From Mycobacterium sp. SMC-8 (GTDB lineage Bacteria; Actinomycetota; Actinomycetes; Mycobacteriales; Mycobacteriaceae): DNA of 64,000 nucleotides. Of this stretch, positions 8,482 through 16,596 are shown in pieces. Every line of letters starts with the position of its first letter. Position 1 is the stretch's first letter. Where the stretch lies: the NCBI RefSeq assembly GCF_025263565.1, contig NZ_CP079865.1:868001-932000 (forward strand), written 5' to 3'. Made by a program: the position numbers and the translations under genes. The notes below the pieces were generated by a model. That model did no database searches. It worked only from the letters and a program-made list of their open reading frames with translations, and had not been told where the DNA came from.

Positions 8482-8492
8482 TTATCTGTAAC
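8482..8492 (+). repeat. Left terminal inverted repeat of the transposon
   Basis: TTATCTGTAAC, the exact reverse complement of 16586-16596. A further copy in the right-end orientation lies at 16506-16517. Confidence 0.85.
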
Positions 8493-8845
8493 AAAGGGGG
8501 CCTAGCTGAGCTATCCGACTGTTCAGGACGAGTGTTACATGTGTACCTGGTCTAATCGGGCGCCGGATTGTCCTGCACATGTGTAGGACGCGGGTTGGCG
8601 ATTGCTGTCGCGGAGAACCAGAAGTGCTAGACCCTACGCTGGGGTGGCTTTGTCACTGCCGAGGACTCGACGCCTTGGGCGCCGCTACTCTGTGGCGCTA
8701 TGACTGCGGCCGTACTTCGCCATCGCGCGTGCCCGGAAGCCCGCCGACTGGCACCGCGCGGCACGCGGCGAAATCTATTTCAGATCAGCAACAACCTGCG
8801 ACAGCCACAATGACGCCCGTGGCTGTCAAGTGTCCGATTCGCCGA
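8493..8845. other. Transposon left-end non-coding region
   Basis: About 350 bp without a credible gene. ACATGTGTA occurs twice, at 8537-8545 and 8577-8585. The second copy sits inside a near-palindrome (TCCTGCACATGTGTAGGA, 8571-8588). These are plausible subterminal recombinase-binding sites. I see no coding signal. Confidence 0.5.
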
Positions 8846-9040
8846 TCAGCTCCGGGCGAGTTCGGCGCGGGCTCGGCGCTCGACGAACAGCGGAACGAAG
8901 TCCCGGATCCGGCTGTGTTCAAACTGGGCGTAGGCGCTCTGGACGATGGAGTTGATGCGCTCGGCTGGAATGTCTGCGTAGCTGTCGGCGAGCCGACGCT
9001 CGACTTCTTCAACCATGACGTGCTCATCGACCTCCGGCAT
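8846..9040 (-). CDS. Small three-helix-bundle protein
   Basis: A 64-residue, all-helical acidic/basic protein (EVERRLADSYADIPAERINSIV …). It resembles the small 'three-helix bundle dimerization domain' proteins common in mycobacterial accessory DNA. It starts at an ATG and lies alone on the minus strand near the left end of the transposon. The role is unknown. An overlapping minus-strand frame (8785-9075) is Ser/Thr-rich and is rejected as a shadow. Confidence 0.65.
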   Translation of the reverse strand: MPEVDEHVMVEEVERRLADSYADIPAERINSIVQSAYAQFEHSRIRDFVPLFVERRARAELARS

Positions 9041-9152
9041 GTCGATAGCATGCCTGGGCGGCCAGGTGCCGTCAACCGAGGAATTGACGTCCGTTCACCT
9101 CACATCGTGGCTATCGAACCCGTGAGGTTCGGGAAGTGTGAAGATCTGTTAG

Positions 9153-9371
9153 ATGAGCAACGACGAGTCCGACCTGGCGCAGGCCTTCCGACTGTTGTCA
9201 GCGTTGCACGAGAACATCACTCATACGACGAGGGCGATCGAGAAGTTCGAGCGGCAACGCCGCTTGGGGTCGCCCGCAGGACCGCAAGAGCAACTACTAC
9301 GCCGTGAACTCGCCGAAGCCCACGGGCACATCAACCGCATCTACGAACGGTTCCCCGAGACACGGCGGTAG
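9153..9371 (+). CDS. Small hypothetical protein in transposon cargo
   Basis: A 72-residue, charged, helical protein (SALHENITHTTRAIEKFERQRR …) probably forming a short coiled coil. It starts at an ATG. It has no family that I recognise. It is a single gene between the left-end region and a GC-rich stem-loop. Confidence 0.5.
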   Translation: MSNDESDLAQAFRLLSALHENITHTTRAIEKFERQRRLGSPAGPQEQLLRRELAEAHGHINRIYERFPETRR

Positions 9372-9492
9372 CGCCTTGATGTGAAAGCTCACAGGTCGCG
9401 CCAGACCGACGTCATCAACACCGGTGAGCCAGGCGATGTCCCCTGGGGTTTAGGACTCCGGTCGAATAATCGTCATGCTCATGTTGGGTGGC

Positions 9493-9526
9493 GTCGCGCC
9501 GCGCGAGGGGGGTCGCCCGGCGCGAC
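9493..9526. terminator. GC-rich stem-loop, possible terminator
   Basis: GTCGCGCC at 9493-9500 pairs with GGCGCGAC at 9519-9526 around an 18-base loop. It lies between the small plus-strand gene (9153-9371) and the convergent minus-strand gene (9612-9995), where a two-way terminator would be expected. There is no clear T-run. Confidence 0.35.
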
Positions 9527-9611
9527 ACCGGCCAGATGGCATATCCCGTTTCCGAGGCTAGTCCCGGCGTCCAGGACTTTGCGGTGATGCGCGGTTAACG
9601 AAGGCTAACGA

Positions 9612-9995
9612 CTAACCGGATCGGCGGTACCGGTCTGGCGCTGCGTGCGGCCCAGGACCGGTTCGCTCGCGGGCGGCGGGCGTGTTTTGTGGCGACGCAG
9701 ACGCGATGACCTTGGTGAGAAGGTGTCGCAGGCGTGGTTCGGCGCTCTGTCCGTGGTAGCAGTCCAGCCAGCTGGCGGTGGCGGCCATCAGTTCGTCGTC
9801 GAGAGGAATGTCGTTACATGCGATGGCGGTGATCAGGGCCTCGATCGCGGCGAACGTCTCGCCGATGCCCAGGGTGATGTAGATGCGGTCGGCGTCGATT
9901 CTGCTGAGATACGGGCGCGCGGTGGCGGCCAGCTCCCAGGCCAGGGCGGCATCATCGGGCGCCTTACGCACCGGCGGTTTGCGCGACGTGGACAC
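9612..9995 (-). CDS. Hypothetical protein in transposon cargo
   Basis: A 127-residue soluble protein. The N-terminal part is basic (STSRKPPVRKAPDD), the middle is helical (YITLGIGETFAAIEALITAI), and the C-terminus is a disordered Pro/Arg-rich tail. I recognise no family. It is transcribed away from the long non-coding region at 9996-10538. Confidence 0.5.
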   Translation of the reverse strand: MSTSRKPPVRKAPDDAALAWELAATARPYLSRIDADRIYITLGIGETFAAIEALITAIACNDIPLDDELMAATASWLDCYHGQSAEPRLRHLLTKVIASASPQNTPAARERTGPGPHAAPDRYRRSG

Positions 9996-10282
9996 CCGGC
10001 CCCCCTTTTCCGATGGTCTGGTCTTGTCCGGTGCCTACGGTAGCGGGTGGGCAGGCCTGCCGCGCAGTGTTCGACCCGGCTACCGCGCCGACCAGGCACA
10101 CCACATCCGGCAACGCCGATCTGTTTGCCTGCCATTCACTTTCCGTACCATTCACTGGGCCGCCAGCGGGATCGAGAACGTGGCAGGTCGGCCTCGGCGC
10201 ACGGGTGATCGCATCTGCCGTGCCATCCAACGCGACACACGTGCACCAGCTCCCCGGGCGACGAGACCTCATGCGTCACTAT

Positions 10283-10304
10283 CTTCACTGTGGCCACAGT
10301 GAAG
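10283..10304. promoter_or_regulatory. Perfect 22-bp palindrome, candidate operator
   Basis: CTTCACTGTGG followed directly by its own reverse complement, with no spacer. The core TTCACT also occurs at 10135-10140 and 10151-10156. It lies about 235 bp upstream of the cargo operon. A DNA-binding partner could be the HTH domain of the protease gene. Confidence 0.5.
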
Positions 10305-10436
10305 GAACACACCGTTCGACCCACACAGGCCGACTGCGGCCATTCGAGCCGCCGGGACGCGGAGCGGCATGCGCGCAACGCTCTTCATGGCCAGAAAGCA
10401 GCGCGACACGCATGATTTGTGCAGCTCACAACCATT

Positions 10437-10448
10437 TATACATGTATA
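10437..10448. promoter_or_regulatory. AT-rich palindrome TATACATGTATA near probable promoter
   Basis: A perfect 12-bp palindrome in an otherwise GC-rich setting, 91 bp upstream of the first cargo gene (10539). It contains a -10-like TATACT overlap (10445-10450). It could be an operator overlapping the promoter of the 10539-12567 operon. Confidence 0.4.
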
Positions 10449-10538
10449 CTTGCAGGATGCTAAGCAACGCAGAATTGCTGACCCGACACGCGGCGCGCCT
10501 CCGAAAGGGTGTAGGAAAAACCGTGCAGTATTTCCGCC

Positions 10539-11273
10539 ATGGTGGTTCCGGTGGAGCTGGCGAGACAGCTGGTGGCCTTGCATCGTCTCGCGTTGGCGAG
10601 GCTGCTCGGCGAGATCGGTGTGGCATTCGACGCGTCGCTGGCGCGGTGGTTCGGCGTGTTTCCCGACCCGATGCAGATTCAGGGCGGGACGTTGTGTCAG
10701 GACGTGCGCAGTCATGTGCTGGCGATGAACGGCATCGACGCGCAGAGCGCGAAGGCCCCGACCCCGCCAGCGGCGCCAGAGGGCGCCTCGTGCGGGCCGG
10801 GGTCGACGTTGCGGATGTCGACGGGCCCGAGTTCGTCGGTGCGTATCGGGGATGCGGGGATGGCGTGGGCGCGGGTGCGTCACATCAGCCCGCAGCGGGC
10901 CGCCGATATCGGTGCGCTACCCCCGCAGTCGATGCCGAAGTCCAAGCCGGGCAAGCAGATGGCGCTCGACGCCGGCGAGCCCGAGGATCAGCGGGTGTTC
11001 GGGCCGGCGGGGATCGGCGACGATTACGAGCTGGTTGTGTACTGGTGGGAGACCCCGGGCCGGTTGTCGGTGGGTGGTGGCATCTTGGCGGTGGTCGCCG
11101 ATCTGGATACCAGCGAGGAGCGGATTTTGGGGTTCGAGCCGTTGCCGCTGGCGATTCGGCCGAAGACCGTTGCCGAGCGGCAGATCGTGGCCGAGGACGA
11201 CGAGGACGTGCGCGAGGACTTCGAGCAGTTCTTGCCCAGGAATGCTTCCGAGACCGGGGACGCCGAGGCGTAG
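10539..11273 (+). CDS. Unknown partner gene of the HTH-ImmA/IrrE protease
   Basis: A 244-residue soluble protein with no family that I recognise. The N-terminal 45 residues are helical (ELARQLVALHRLALARLLGEIG). The central region is Pro/Ser-rich. The C-terminal third has a beta-like stretch (DDYELVVYWWETPGRLSVGGG) and ends in an acidic tail (EDDEDVREDFEQF). It lies 49 bp upstream of the protease gene on the same strand, so the two are probably co-transcribed. It could be the substrate, toxin or regulator partner of the protease; that is inference. Confidence 0.6.
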   Translation: MVVPVELARQLVALHRLALARLLGEIGVAFDASLARWFGVFPDPMQIQGGTLCQDVRSHVLAMNGIDAQSAKAPTPPAAPEGASCGPGSTLRMSTGPSSSVRIGDAGMAWARVRHISPQRAADIGALPPQSMPKSKPGKQMALDAGEPEDQRVFGPAGIGDDYELVVYWWETPGRLSVGGGILAVVADLDTSEERILGFEPLPLAIRPKTVAERQIVAEDDEDVREDFEQFLPRNASETGDAEA

Positions 11274-11322
11274 ACGATGAGCTGGTACCGGCCGGGCGCG
11301 TGTGGGGACGAGGTGGTCGGTG

Positions 11323-12567
11323 ATGGCGTCGGTAGAGGTGTTCGGCACACGGGTCCGCCAGGCCCGGGTGTTGCGACGACTGTCAGGCACCGCGGTGATG
11401 GAGCATCTGGGGTGGCGCTCTCCGCGCCAGACGCGGTTGGAGCAGTCCGAGACCGCGGTACTGGAGTCCACCGATTTCGATCGGCTGACAGCGTTGTTGC
11501 GTTTCCCGCCAGCATTTTTCACGACCGCACCGGCATCGCGGGTGACGGCGCGGGATCTGTTGTTCCGGGCGCCCAAGTCCACCACGGTCACCGAGAAGGA
11601 GTACCTGGCGGTGTTCGCCAACGTCGTCGGTGATCTGCTCGGGCAGCTCAATGCGGTGGCCAAGCTGCCCCCGGTGCTGCTGGAGCCGTTGCCGGCGGGC
11701 ACCGATGTGGTGACCGCGGCCGCCCAGGCCCGGCGCTGGCTGGGGGTGGCGCCCGGGGTGCCGATCAAGTCGCTGACCTACGAGCTGGAAGCTGCCGGGG
11801 TGCCGGTGGTGATGCGGATGAAGCACTCACGTTCCACCGGAGTGGTGGACTGGGACACCGATGAGGACGGGCCGGCCGGGTTGTTGACCGAGAAGCATCT
11901 GGGGTGCTCGGCGCGGACCGGGGAGTATCGAGAACGTCCGTTGGTGTTGTTGCGGGCGTTGGATTCTTGGGAGCGCACCCGCTGGACAGTCGCCCACGAG
12001 ATCGGGCACTTGTTGTTGCACCGCTATGGCGATGTCAGCGATGACCAGGAGCGCGAAGCCTCCCGGTTCGCCTCGGAGTTGTTGGCCCCGACCGAAGTGC
12101 TCGCCAAAGAGGTGCCGCCGGTTCCCACGCTCAGCGATCTGGTCGACGCGAAGGTGAAGTGGCGGATTTCGTTGGGGGCGTTGATCATTCACCTTCGCGA
12201 GTCGAAGCTGATCGATGAGGTCCGCGCCGATACGTTGCAGCGCCAGCTCTACACGCGGATCAACTCCGAGACCGGGCACACCTGGGGCAAGACCGAACCG
12301 GGCTGGAATGCCCGCACACCGGAGCGGCCCCGGCTGCTGCGCCGGTGGATGGAGGAATGCTACGGCTCGGTCAGCGTGGAGGCCTTGGCCGCCCACGACC
12401 TGATCTACCCCACAGACTTGTTGGCCGACATCCTCGCCGGCCAGCGCGGCGCCCCCGCGAAAGTTGCCGCGGCCCCGGACACCGTCTCGACGGTGCTCGA
12501 CGAGGAGGCGATCCTGGACCGCGGGGACACGGTGGTGGCGCTGCGCCGGCCCCGCCGGCAGGCCTAA
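11323..12567 (+). CDS. HTH-ImmA/IrrE metallopeptidase fusion
   Basis: A 414-residue protein. The N-terminus (about residues 1-60: FGTRVRQARVLRRLSGTAVMEHLG) looks like an XRE-type DNA-binding domain. The middle carries the zinc-protease motif HEIGHLLLH (about 225-233) with a downstream EASRFASELLAP, the hallmark of the COG2856 ImmA/IrrE family. Known members cleave repressors such as ImmR of ICEBs1 or DdrO of Deinococcus. The ATG at 11323 begins the HTH; an upstream in-frame start at 11302 adds seven residues. In a transposon it may control a cargo regulator or the element itself. Confidence 0.85.
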   Translation: MASVEVFGTRVRQARVLRRLSGTAVMEHLGWRSPRQTRLEQSETAVLESTDFDRLTALLRFPPAFFTTAPASRVTARDLLFRAPKSTTVTEKEYLAVFANVVGDLLGQLNAVAKLPPVLLEPLPAGTDVVTAAAQARRWLGVAPGVPIKSLTYELEAAGVPVVMRMKHSRSTGVVDWDTDEDGPAGLLTEKHLGCSARTGEYRERPLVLLRALDSWERTRWTVAHEIGHLLLHRYGDVSDDQEREASRFASELLAPTEVLAKEVPPVPTLSDLVDAKVKWRISLGALIIHLRESKLIDEVRADTLQRQLYTRINSETGHTWGKTEPGWNARTPERPRLLRRWMEECYGSVSVEALAAHDLIYPTDLLADILAGQRGAPAKVAAAPDTVSTVLDEEAILDRGDTVVALRRPRRQA

Positions 12568-12593
12568 CAGGGAATTGCGGGGGCGGATCGGGG

Positions 12594-13802
12594 ATGGCAC
12601 GGACACAACGGATCGCGCTGACCGGCGCCCCCGACACCTACACCGTGCTGGGCCCCGATCACCTGCCGATCGAGGCAGCCGAGCAATACCTGCAGTTCCT
12701 GCGCGATGACGGGGCCTCACCGAACACGGTGAAGGCGTATGCGGCCGGCCTGGCGGCGTGGTGGACGGTGCTAGAACACACCGGCACCGACTGGCAGGAC
12801 ATCAGTACGAGCCTGTTCGGGCAGTTTCTGGCCTACCTGCGCACCGGGGACCTGCCGGGCACCGCCCGGATCGGCGCACCAGAGGTTTGGCTGGGCCCGG
12901 CGAGCACCCAGCTGCGGGCCGCGGCGGTGCTGGCGTTCTACCGCTACCACGCGGACGCCCATGGGCTGGCCGGCCCGTATCAGCGGCTGTTCACCAGCCG
13001 CGGCAAGCGATCGCGGTCACGATATATCCCGATGCTGGCCGGAGTAGGCGCACGACGCTCCAAGGACCGGCCCATCTACACGGTGCGCAGCGGCAACAAG
13101 TCCGCCACTCCGGTGCTACTACCCGCCCAAGTGGCCGCGATTCTCGACGGCTGCGCCACCCAGGCCGGACAGGACTGGTCGGGGCCGCCCTCAGGGCTGC
13201 GGGACCGGCTGTTGTTCGCGGTGCTCGCCGAGACCGGGATGCGACTGGGTGAAGCGTTGTCGCTGCGCCACCACGATTTTCATATCGGCGCCGGCGGGAC
13301 ACCGTTCATCGACGTGGCCTCCCGACAAGACCATCCGCGCGGGGCCCGCGGCAAGACGCTACTGGCCCGACGCATCTACATCGGTGATGATCTGGAGGCG
13401 CTGTATTCGGCCTACGTGTGGCATCTGGTCGACCAGGGCGCCGATCTGGACGTGCCCGACCTGGACACTCACTTCGTGTTCGTCAATCTCACCCACGGGC
13501 AGCGTTTCCGGGCCATGCGTGCCGAAACGGTCTACGCCAAAATCGATTCGGTGACTAACCGCGCCGGCGGGGTGCTGCCCGATCGGTGGTCACCGCACTG
13601 GCTGCGCCACACCCACGCCACCGCACTGCTGCTCTCCGGAACCCCGCCGCACGTGGTCATGCGCCGCCTGGGCCACGCCGATATCCAGACCACGCTCTCG
13701 ACCTACGGATGGGTCACCGAGGACGCCGAGATGCGCACCCTGGCGCAATGGCGCAGCTACGTCGCTGGCTGGAAAGGGCTGCACCATGACCACACCGACT
13801 GA
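12594..13802 (+). CDS. tnpA: Tn554-type tyrosine recombinase TnpA
   Basis: A 402-residue phage-integrase family enzyme. An N-terminal SAM-like core-binding domain (EAAEQYLQFLRDDGASPNT) is followed by a catalytic domain with the first Arg in ETGMRLGEALSLRH, HxxR in HWLRHTHATALL, LGH, and the nucleophilic Tyr in TTLSTYGWV. It starts 27 bp after the protease gene with a GGGG stretch upstream, and its end overlaps tnpB by 17 bp. With TnpB it would cut and join the element ends. Confidence 0.9.
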   Translation: MARTQRIALTGAPDTYTVLGPDHLPIEAAEQYLQFLRDDGASPNTVKAYAAGLAAWWTVLEHTGTDWQDISTSLFGQFLAYLRTGDLPGTARIGAPEVWLGPASTQLRAAAVLAFYRYHADAHGLAGPYQRLFTSRGKRSRSRYIPMLAGVGARRSKDRPIYTVRSGNKSATPVLLPAQVAAILDGCATQAGQDWSGPPSGLRDRLLFAVLAETGMRLGEALSLRHHDFHIGAGGTPFIDVASRQDHPRGARGKTLLARRIYIGDDLEALYSAYVWHLVDQGADLDVPDLDTHFVFVNLTHGQRFRAMRAETVYAKIDSVTNRAGGVLPDRWSPHWLRHTHATALLLSGTPPHVVMRRLGHADIQTTLSTYGWVTEDAEMRTLAQWRSYVAGWKGLHHDHTD

Positions 13803-16020
13803 CCCGCCCGCACCCACCCTGGCCCCCGCACCCGCTGCGGGATCATGGGCGACCCAGTGGGCCCAAGTCCCTGAAGCGTGGCGCCGGCCGATCTATGCGA
13901 TCTACAGCGCCCCGTGTGATCAGGTGTTTCTGCGCAACCAGTTCTACCTGCAAGCACACCGCGCCGGAGCCACACACGATTTCACCCCCGACGCCCCCGC
14001 CCGATTCGGCGACGAGATCGCCTGGTGGGTCTGGACCTGCTGGGACCAGCAGCTACGCAAGATCGAACCATCCCTGCTGGCCTGGCTGACCCGCACCCTG
14101 CCGGCCGCGATCGCCGAACACCGCACCCGCACCGGAAAGACCCCCGCCAGCATCGCCGACCTGGACCCCAATGCCGTGCTCCGCCAAGCGGTCCTGACCT
14201 TTCAGCGCCGCAACATGCGACTCCCCTCGGCGGGATCGCGGCGCAACATCCGCCACCTCATCGAACACCTGCACCTGTGGGTATCGGTGCGCTGCACCGA
14301 CACCCCGTGGTGGGAACACGACATCTGGGATCTGCGCACCGACCCTCGGATCCCACGCCGCGACCACGAACCCCGCCACGACACCGCCGTGCGGCTGCGC
14401 GATATCGAACCGGCCTGGCTGCGCGAAGGGCTGCGGTTCTGGCTGCGCAGCGCGTTGACCTACGACCTGCTGGTCTGGTCCTCGGCCGCCGACCGGGCCC
14501 GCAACCTGGGCTCGCAGCTGGGCCGGTTCGCCCACGACTACGGCCACCACAGTGATCCGCTGATCAGCACCGATCCCGACCAGCTGCGCACCGTGTTCCT
14601 CGACTATCTCGAGTATCTGCGCTCCCCGGCCGCAGCCACCCAGTCCGACCGCCTTACCGCCGACACCGTGGCCACCCTGCAAGCCCAAACCCAGGCGTTC
14701 TACACGTTCATGCACGACAACGCCGCCGACGCGGCGACCGCGACGGCCAACCCGCGCTGGCGCGACATCACGCTGACCCACACCGTGCTGTGGTCACCGC
14801 TACACGCGCCCAAACAGCGCCGCCGCGAACGCGAACTCACCTGGTATGCCACCGCAGACCTACAGCGCATGCTCACCTACCTCGACGTCCTGGCCGCCCC
14901 CGCCGGGCACAAGGTGGTGCTGACCAAAGCCGACGGCACGATCACCGTCGCCGCCGGCCTCGGTGACCCCCAGGCCGCCCGGATCTGGCTGCTGCAGGCC
15001 CTGACCGGACGCCGAGCCTCGGAGATCTTGATGCTCGACCATGATCCGCTGCAGGCCATCCCGGGCCAGGAACGCCCCACCGACGCCGATCCCGACACGT
15101 TCGTGGCCCGGCTGCGCTACCAGCAGACCAAAGTCGACGACGTCATTCCCACCATCCTCGTCGAGCAGGCCATCGTTGACATCATCACCGAGCAGCAGAG
15201 CTGGCTGAAGGCGACATACCCCGACCTGGCGCCCCGATACCTGTTCCTCGGCGTGAAGAATCAGCACCGCGGCCAGCAACCCCGCTCCTACAACACCTAC
15301 CGCACATCGCTGGCCAAGCTCGACGACTGCCACGATCTCACCGACAGCGCCGGCCGACCACTGCGCTTCACCCAAACCCACCGGTTGCGCCACACCCGGG
15401 CCACCGAACTGCTCAACGATGGCGTTCCGTTCCACGTCGTGCAGCGCTACCTCGGACACAAGAGCCCCGAGATGACCGCCCGCTACGCGGCCACCCTGGC
15501 GGCCACCGCCGAGTCAGAGTTCCTCAAACACAAGAAAATCGGGGCCCACGGCACCGATATCTCCATCAGCCCCAGCGACATTTATGAGATGACGCAGCTC
15601 GGCGCCCGCACCGACCGGATCCTGCCCAACGGGGTCTGCCTGCTGCCGCCGCTCAAACAGTGCGACAAGGGCAATGCCTGTCTGGGCTGCGGTCACTTCG
15701 CCACCGACGCCACCCACCTCGATGAGCTACGCCAGCAACACGCCGCCACCGAAGCGCTGCTGGCCGCCCGCCGCGACCAGTATCGCCGACGAAGTGGACG
15801 CGAACTCGGCGAGGACAACATCTGGGTGATCGAACGCCGCCGCGAGCTGCGCTCGCTCGAAGCGATCATCGAACGCCTGTCGGCCACCGCAGACCAAGAG
15901 GCGGTATCCGGCGCCGGCACAGGGATAGGAAAACGGCTGCCGCTGCTGCAAATCCAGACCCGCGGCGCCCACCAGTCCGCCCTCGATAAAGCTCAGCGAC
16001 CCCGCACCCCGGATCAATGA
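13786..16020 (+). CDS. tnpB: Tn554-type tyrosine recombinase TnpB
   Basis: A 744-residue second recombinase. The catalytic residues are in LTGRRASEIL, HRLRHTRATELL, YLGHKSPEMTARY (nucleophile Tyr). After the catalytic domain comes a cysteine cluster (CLLPPLKQCDKGNACLGCGHF) that probably binds zinc, and then a long basic helical tail. This arrangement, longer than TnpA and with Cys after the Tyr, is typical of TnpB in the Tn554 family. It overlaps tnpA by 17 bp and tnpC by 4 bp. Confidence 0.9.
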   Translation: MTTPTDPPAPTLAPAPAAGSWATQWAQVPEAWRRPIYAIYSAPCDQVFLRNQFYLQAHRAGATHDFTPDAPARFGDEIAWWVWTCWDQQLRKIEPSLLAWLTRTLPAAIAEHRTRTGKTPASIADLDPNAVLRQAVLTFQRRNMRLPSAGSRRNIRHLIEHLHLWVSVRCTDTPWWEHDIWDLRTDPRIPRRDHEPRHDTAVRLRDIEPAWLREGLRFWLRSALTYDLLVWSSAADRARNLGSQLGRFAHDYGHHSDPLISTDPDQLRTVFLDYLEYLRSPAAATQSDRLTADTVATLQAQTQAFYTFMHDNAADAATATANPRWRDITLTHTVLWSPLHAPKQRRRERELTWYATADLQRMLTYLDVLAAPAGHKVVLTKADGTITVAAGLGDPQAARIWLLQALTGRRASEILMLDHDPLQAIPGQERPTDADPDTFVARLRYQQTKVDDVIPTILVEQAIVDIITEQQSWLKATYPDLAPRYLFLGVKNQHRGQQPRSYNTYRTSLAKLDDCHDLTDSAGRPLRFTQTHRLRHTRATELLNDGVPFHVVQRYLGHKSPEMTARYAATLAATAESEFLKHKKIGAHGTDISISPSDIYEMTQLGARTDRILPNGVCLLPPLKQCDKGNACLGCGHFATDATHLDELRQQHAATEALLAARRDQYRRRSGRELGEDNIWVIERRRELRSLEAIIERLSATADQEAVSGAGTGIGKRLPLLQIQTRGAHQSALDKAQRPRTPDQ

Positions 16021-16445
16021 CTGCTGCCCGCTCCACCGCCGGCCTCAGGAAAGCCAGCGCCAAAAGCCGCAACGACGCCCGACGAAAGATCAAGAAGGCG
16101 CTGCGCGAAATGCAGGTCGCCGGAATGGACATCAACCCCAATGCAGTCGCCCGCCACGCAGGGGTCGCCCGCAAAACGATCTACAACCACCGTGACCTCT
16201 ACGACCAAATCCGCGCCGCCTCCGCCACACCACGACCAAAGATCGCCGCCAGCGAATCCGAGGCGCCCACCCGCGGATCCTCGGTGGATGCAGCTCTGCG
16301 TCAACAACTGAGGACCCAGAAGCGCCAATACGACAACGACATCGCCGCTCTCAAAGCCGAAATCAAAGAACTCAACCAGCAGCTCGCGGCCGCCCACGGC
16401 GAGATCCACCGCCTACGCGGCACTGGCAACGCCAACAACAGCTGA
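16017..16445 (+). CDS. tnpC: Tn554-type TnpC accessory protein
   Basis: A 142-residue protein. A basic N-terminus and helix-turn-helix (INPNAVARHAGVARKTIYNHRDLYDQI) are followed by a C-terminal coiled coil (LRTQKRQYDNDIAALKAEIKEL). This matches the DUF6262/TnpC family that sets orientation and efficiency of Tn554 transposition. It starts at an ATGA overlap with tnpB and ends 151 bp before the right end of the element. Confidence 0.85.
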   Translation: MTAARSTAGLRKASAKSRNDARRKIKKALREMQVAGMDINPNAVARHAGVARKTIYNHRDLYDQIRAASATPRPKIAASESEAPTRGSSVDAALRQQLRTQKRQYDNDIAALKAEIKELNQQLAAAHGEIHRLRGTGNANNS

Positions 16446-16505
16446 TCGAGCCACACCATCCACTCGCACAGCGGCCCGCCACAGCGCCCCCACGCCGGTT
16501 GCACC

Positions 16506-16517
16506 GTTACAGATAAC
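16506..16517 (+). repeat. Internal copy of the transposon terminal repeat
   Basis: GTTACAGATAAC, 80 bp inside the right end, in the same orientation as the right terminal repeat and matching the left end to the twelfth base. The tadA readthrough frame stops within it (TAA, minus strand 16507-16509). Confidence 0.7.
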
Positions 16518-16585
16518 ACTGTGTTCCTCGTTGATTCCGCACCCTCAAACCAAGGGCGGTCACTGTCTTACACACAGCGATTCCC

Positions 16586-16596
16586 GTTACAGATAA
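16586..16596 (-). repeat. Right terminal inverted repeat of the transposon
   Basis: GTTACAGATAA, the exact inverse of 8482-8492. The next base (16597) resumes tadA coding sequence. Confidence 0.85.

Larger units (their letters stand above)
9996..10538. other. Long intergenic control region of transposon cargo
   Basis: About 540 bp with no credible gene, between a minus-strand gene and the plus-strand cargo operon. It contains CCATTCACT twice (10132-10140 and 10148-10156), a perfect 22-bp palindrome (10283-10304) and a perfect 12-bp AT-rich palindrome (10437-10448), listed separately. It is a likely regulatory region for the HTH-protease module downstream. Confidence 0.5.
8476..16596 (+). mobile_element. 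Tn554-family transposon inserted in tadA
   Basis: An 8,121-bp insertion. Its recombination module has the Tn554 order: two tyrosine recombinases (TnpA, TnpB) and a small HTH/coiled-coil TnpC, overlapping one another. The sequence TTATCTGTAAC at 8482-8492 recurs inverted at 16586-16596. Left of the first repeat sit six bases, TCCTCG (8476-8481), that do not belong to tadA. This fits the Tn554 mechanism, in which a 6-7 bp core from the previous site is carried along and no target duplication forms. Removing 8476-16596 restores tadA in frame. Cargo lies between the left end and tnpA: four small or unknown genes and an HTH-ImmA/IrrE protease. Confidence 0.88.

Noticed and set aside
10013..11323. 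436-residue plus-strand frame overlapping the 10539 gene
   Set aside because: It is Arg/Ala/Gly-rich, covers the regulatory palindromes, and lies in a different frame from the more protein-like 10539-11273 reading.
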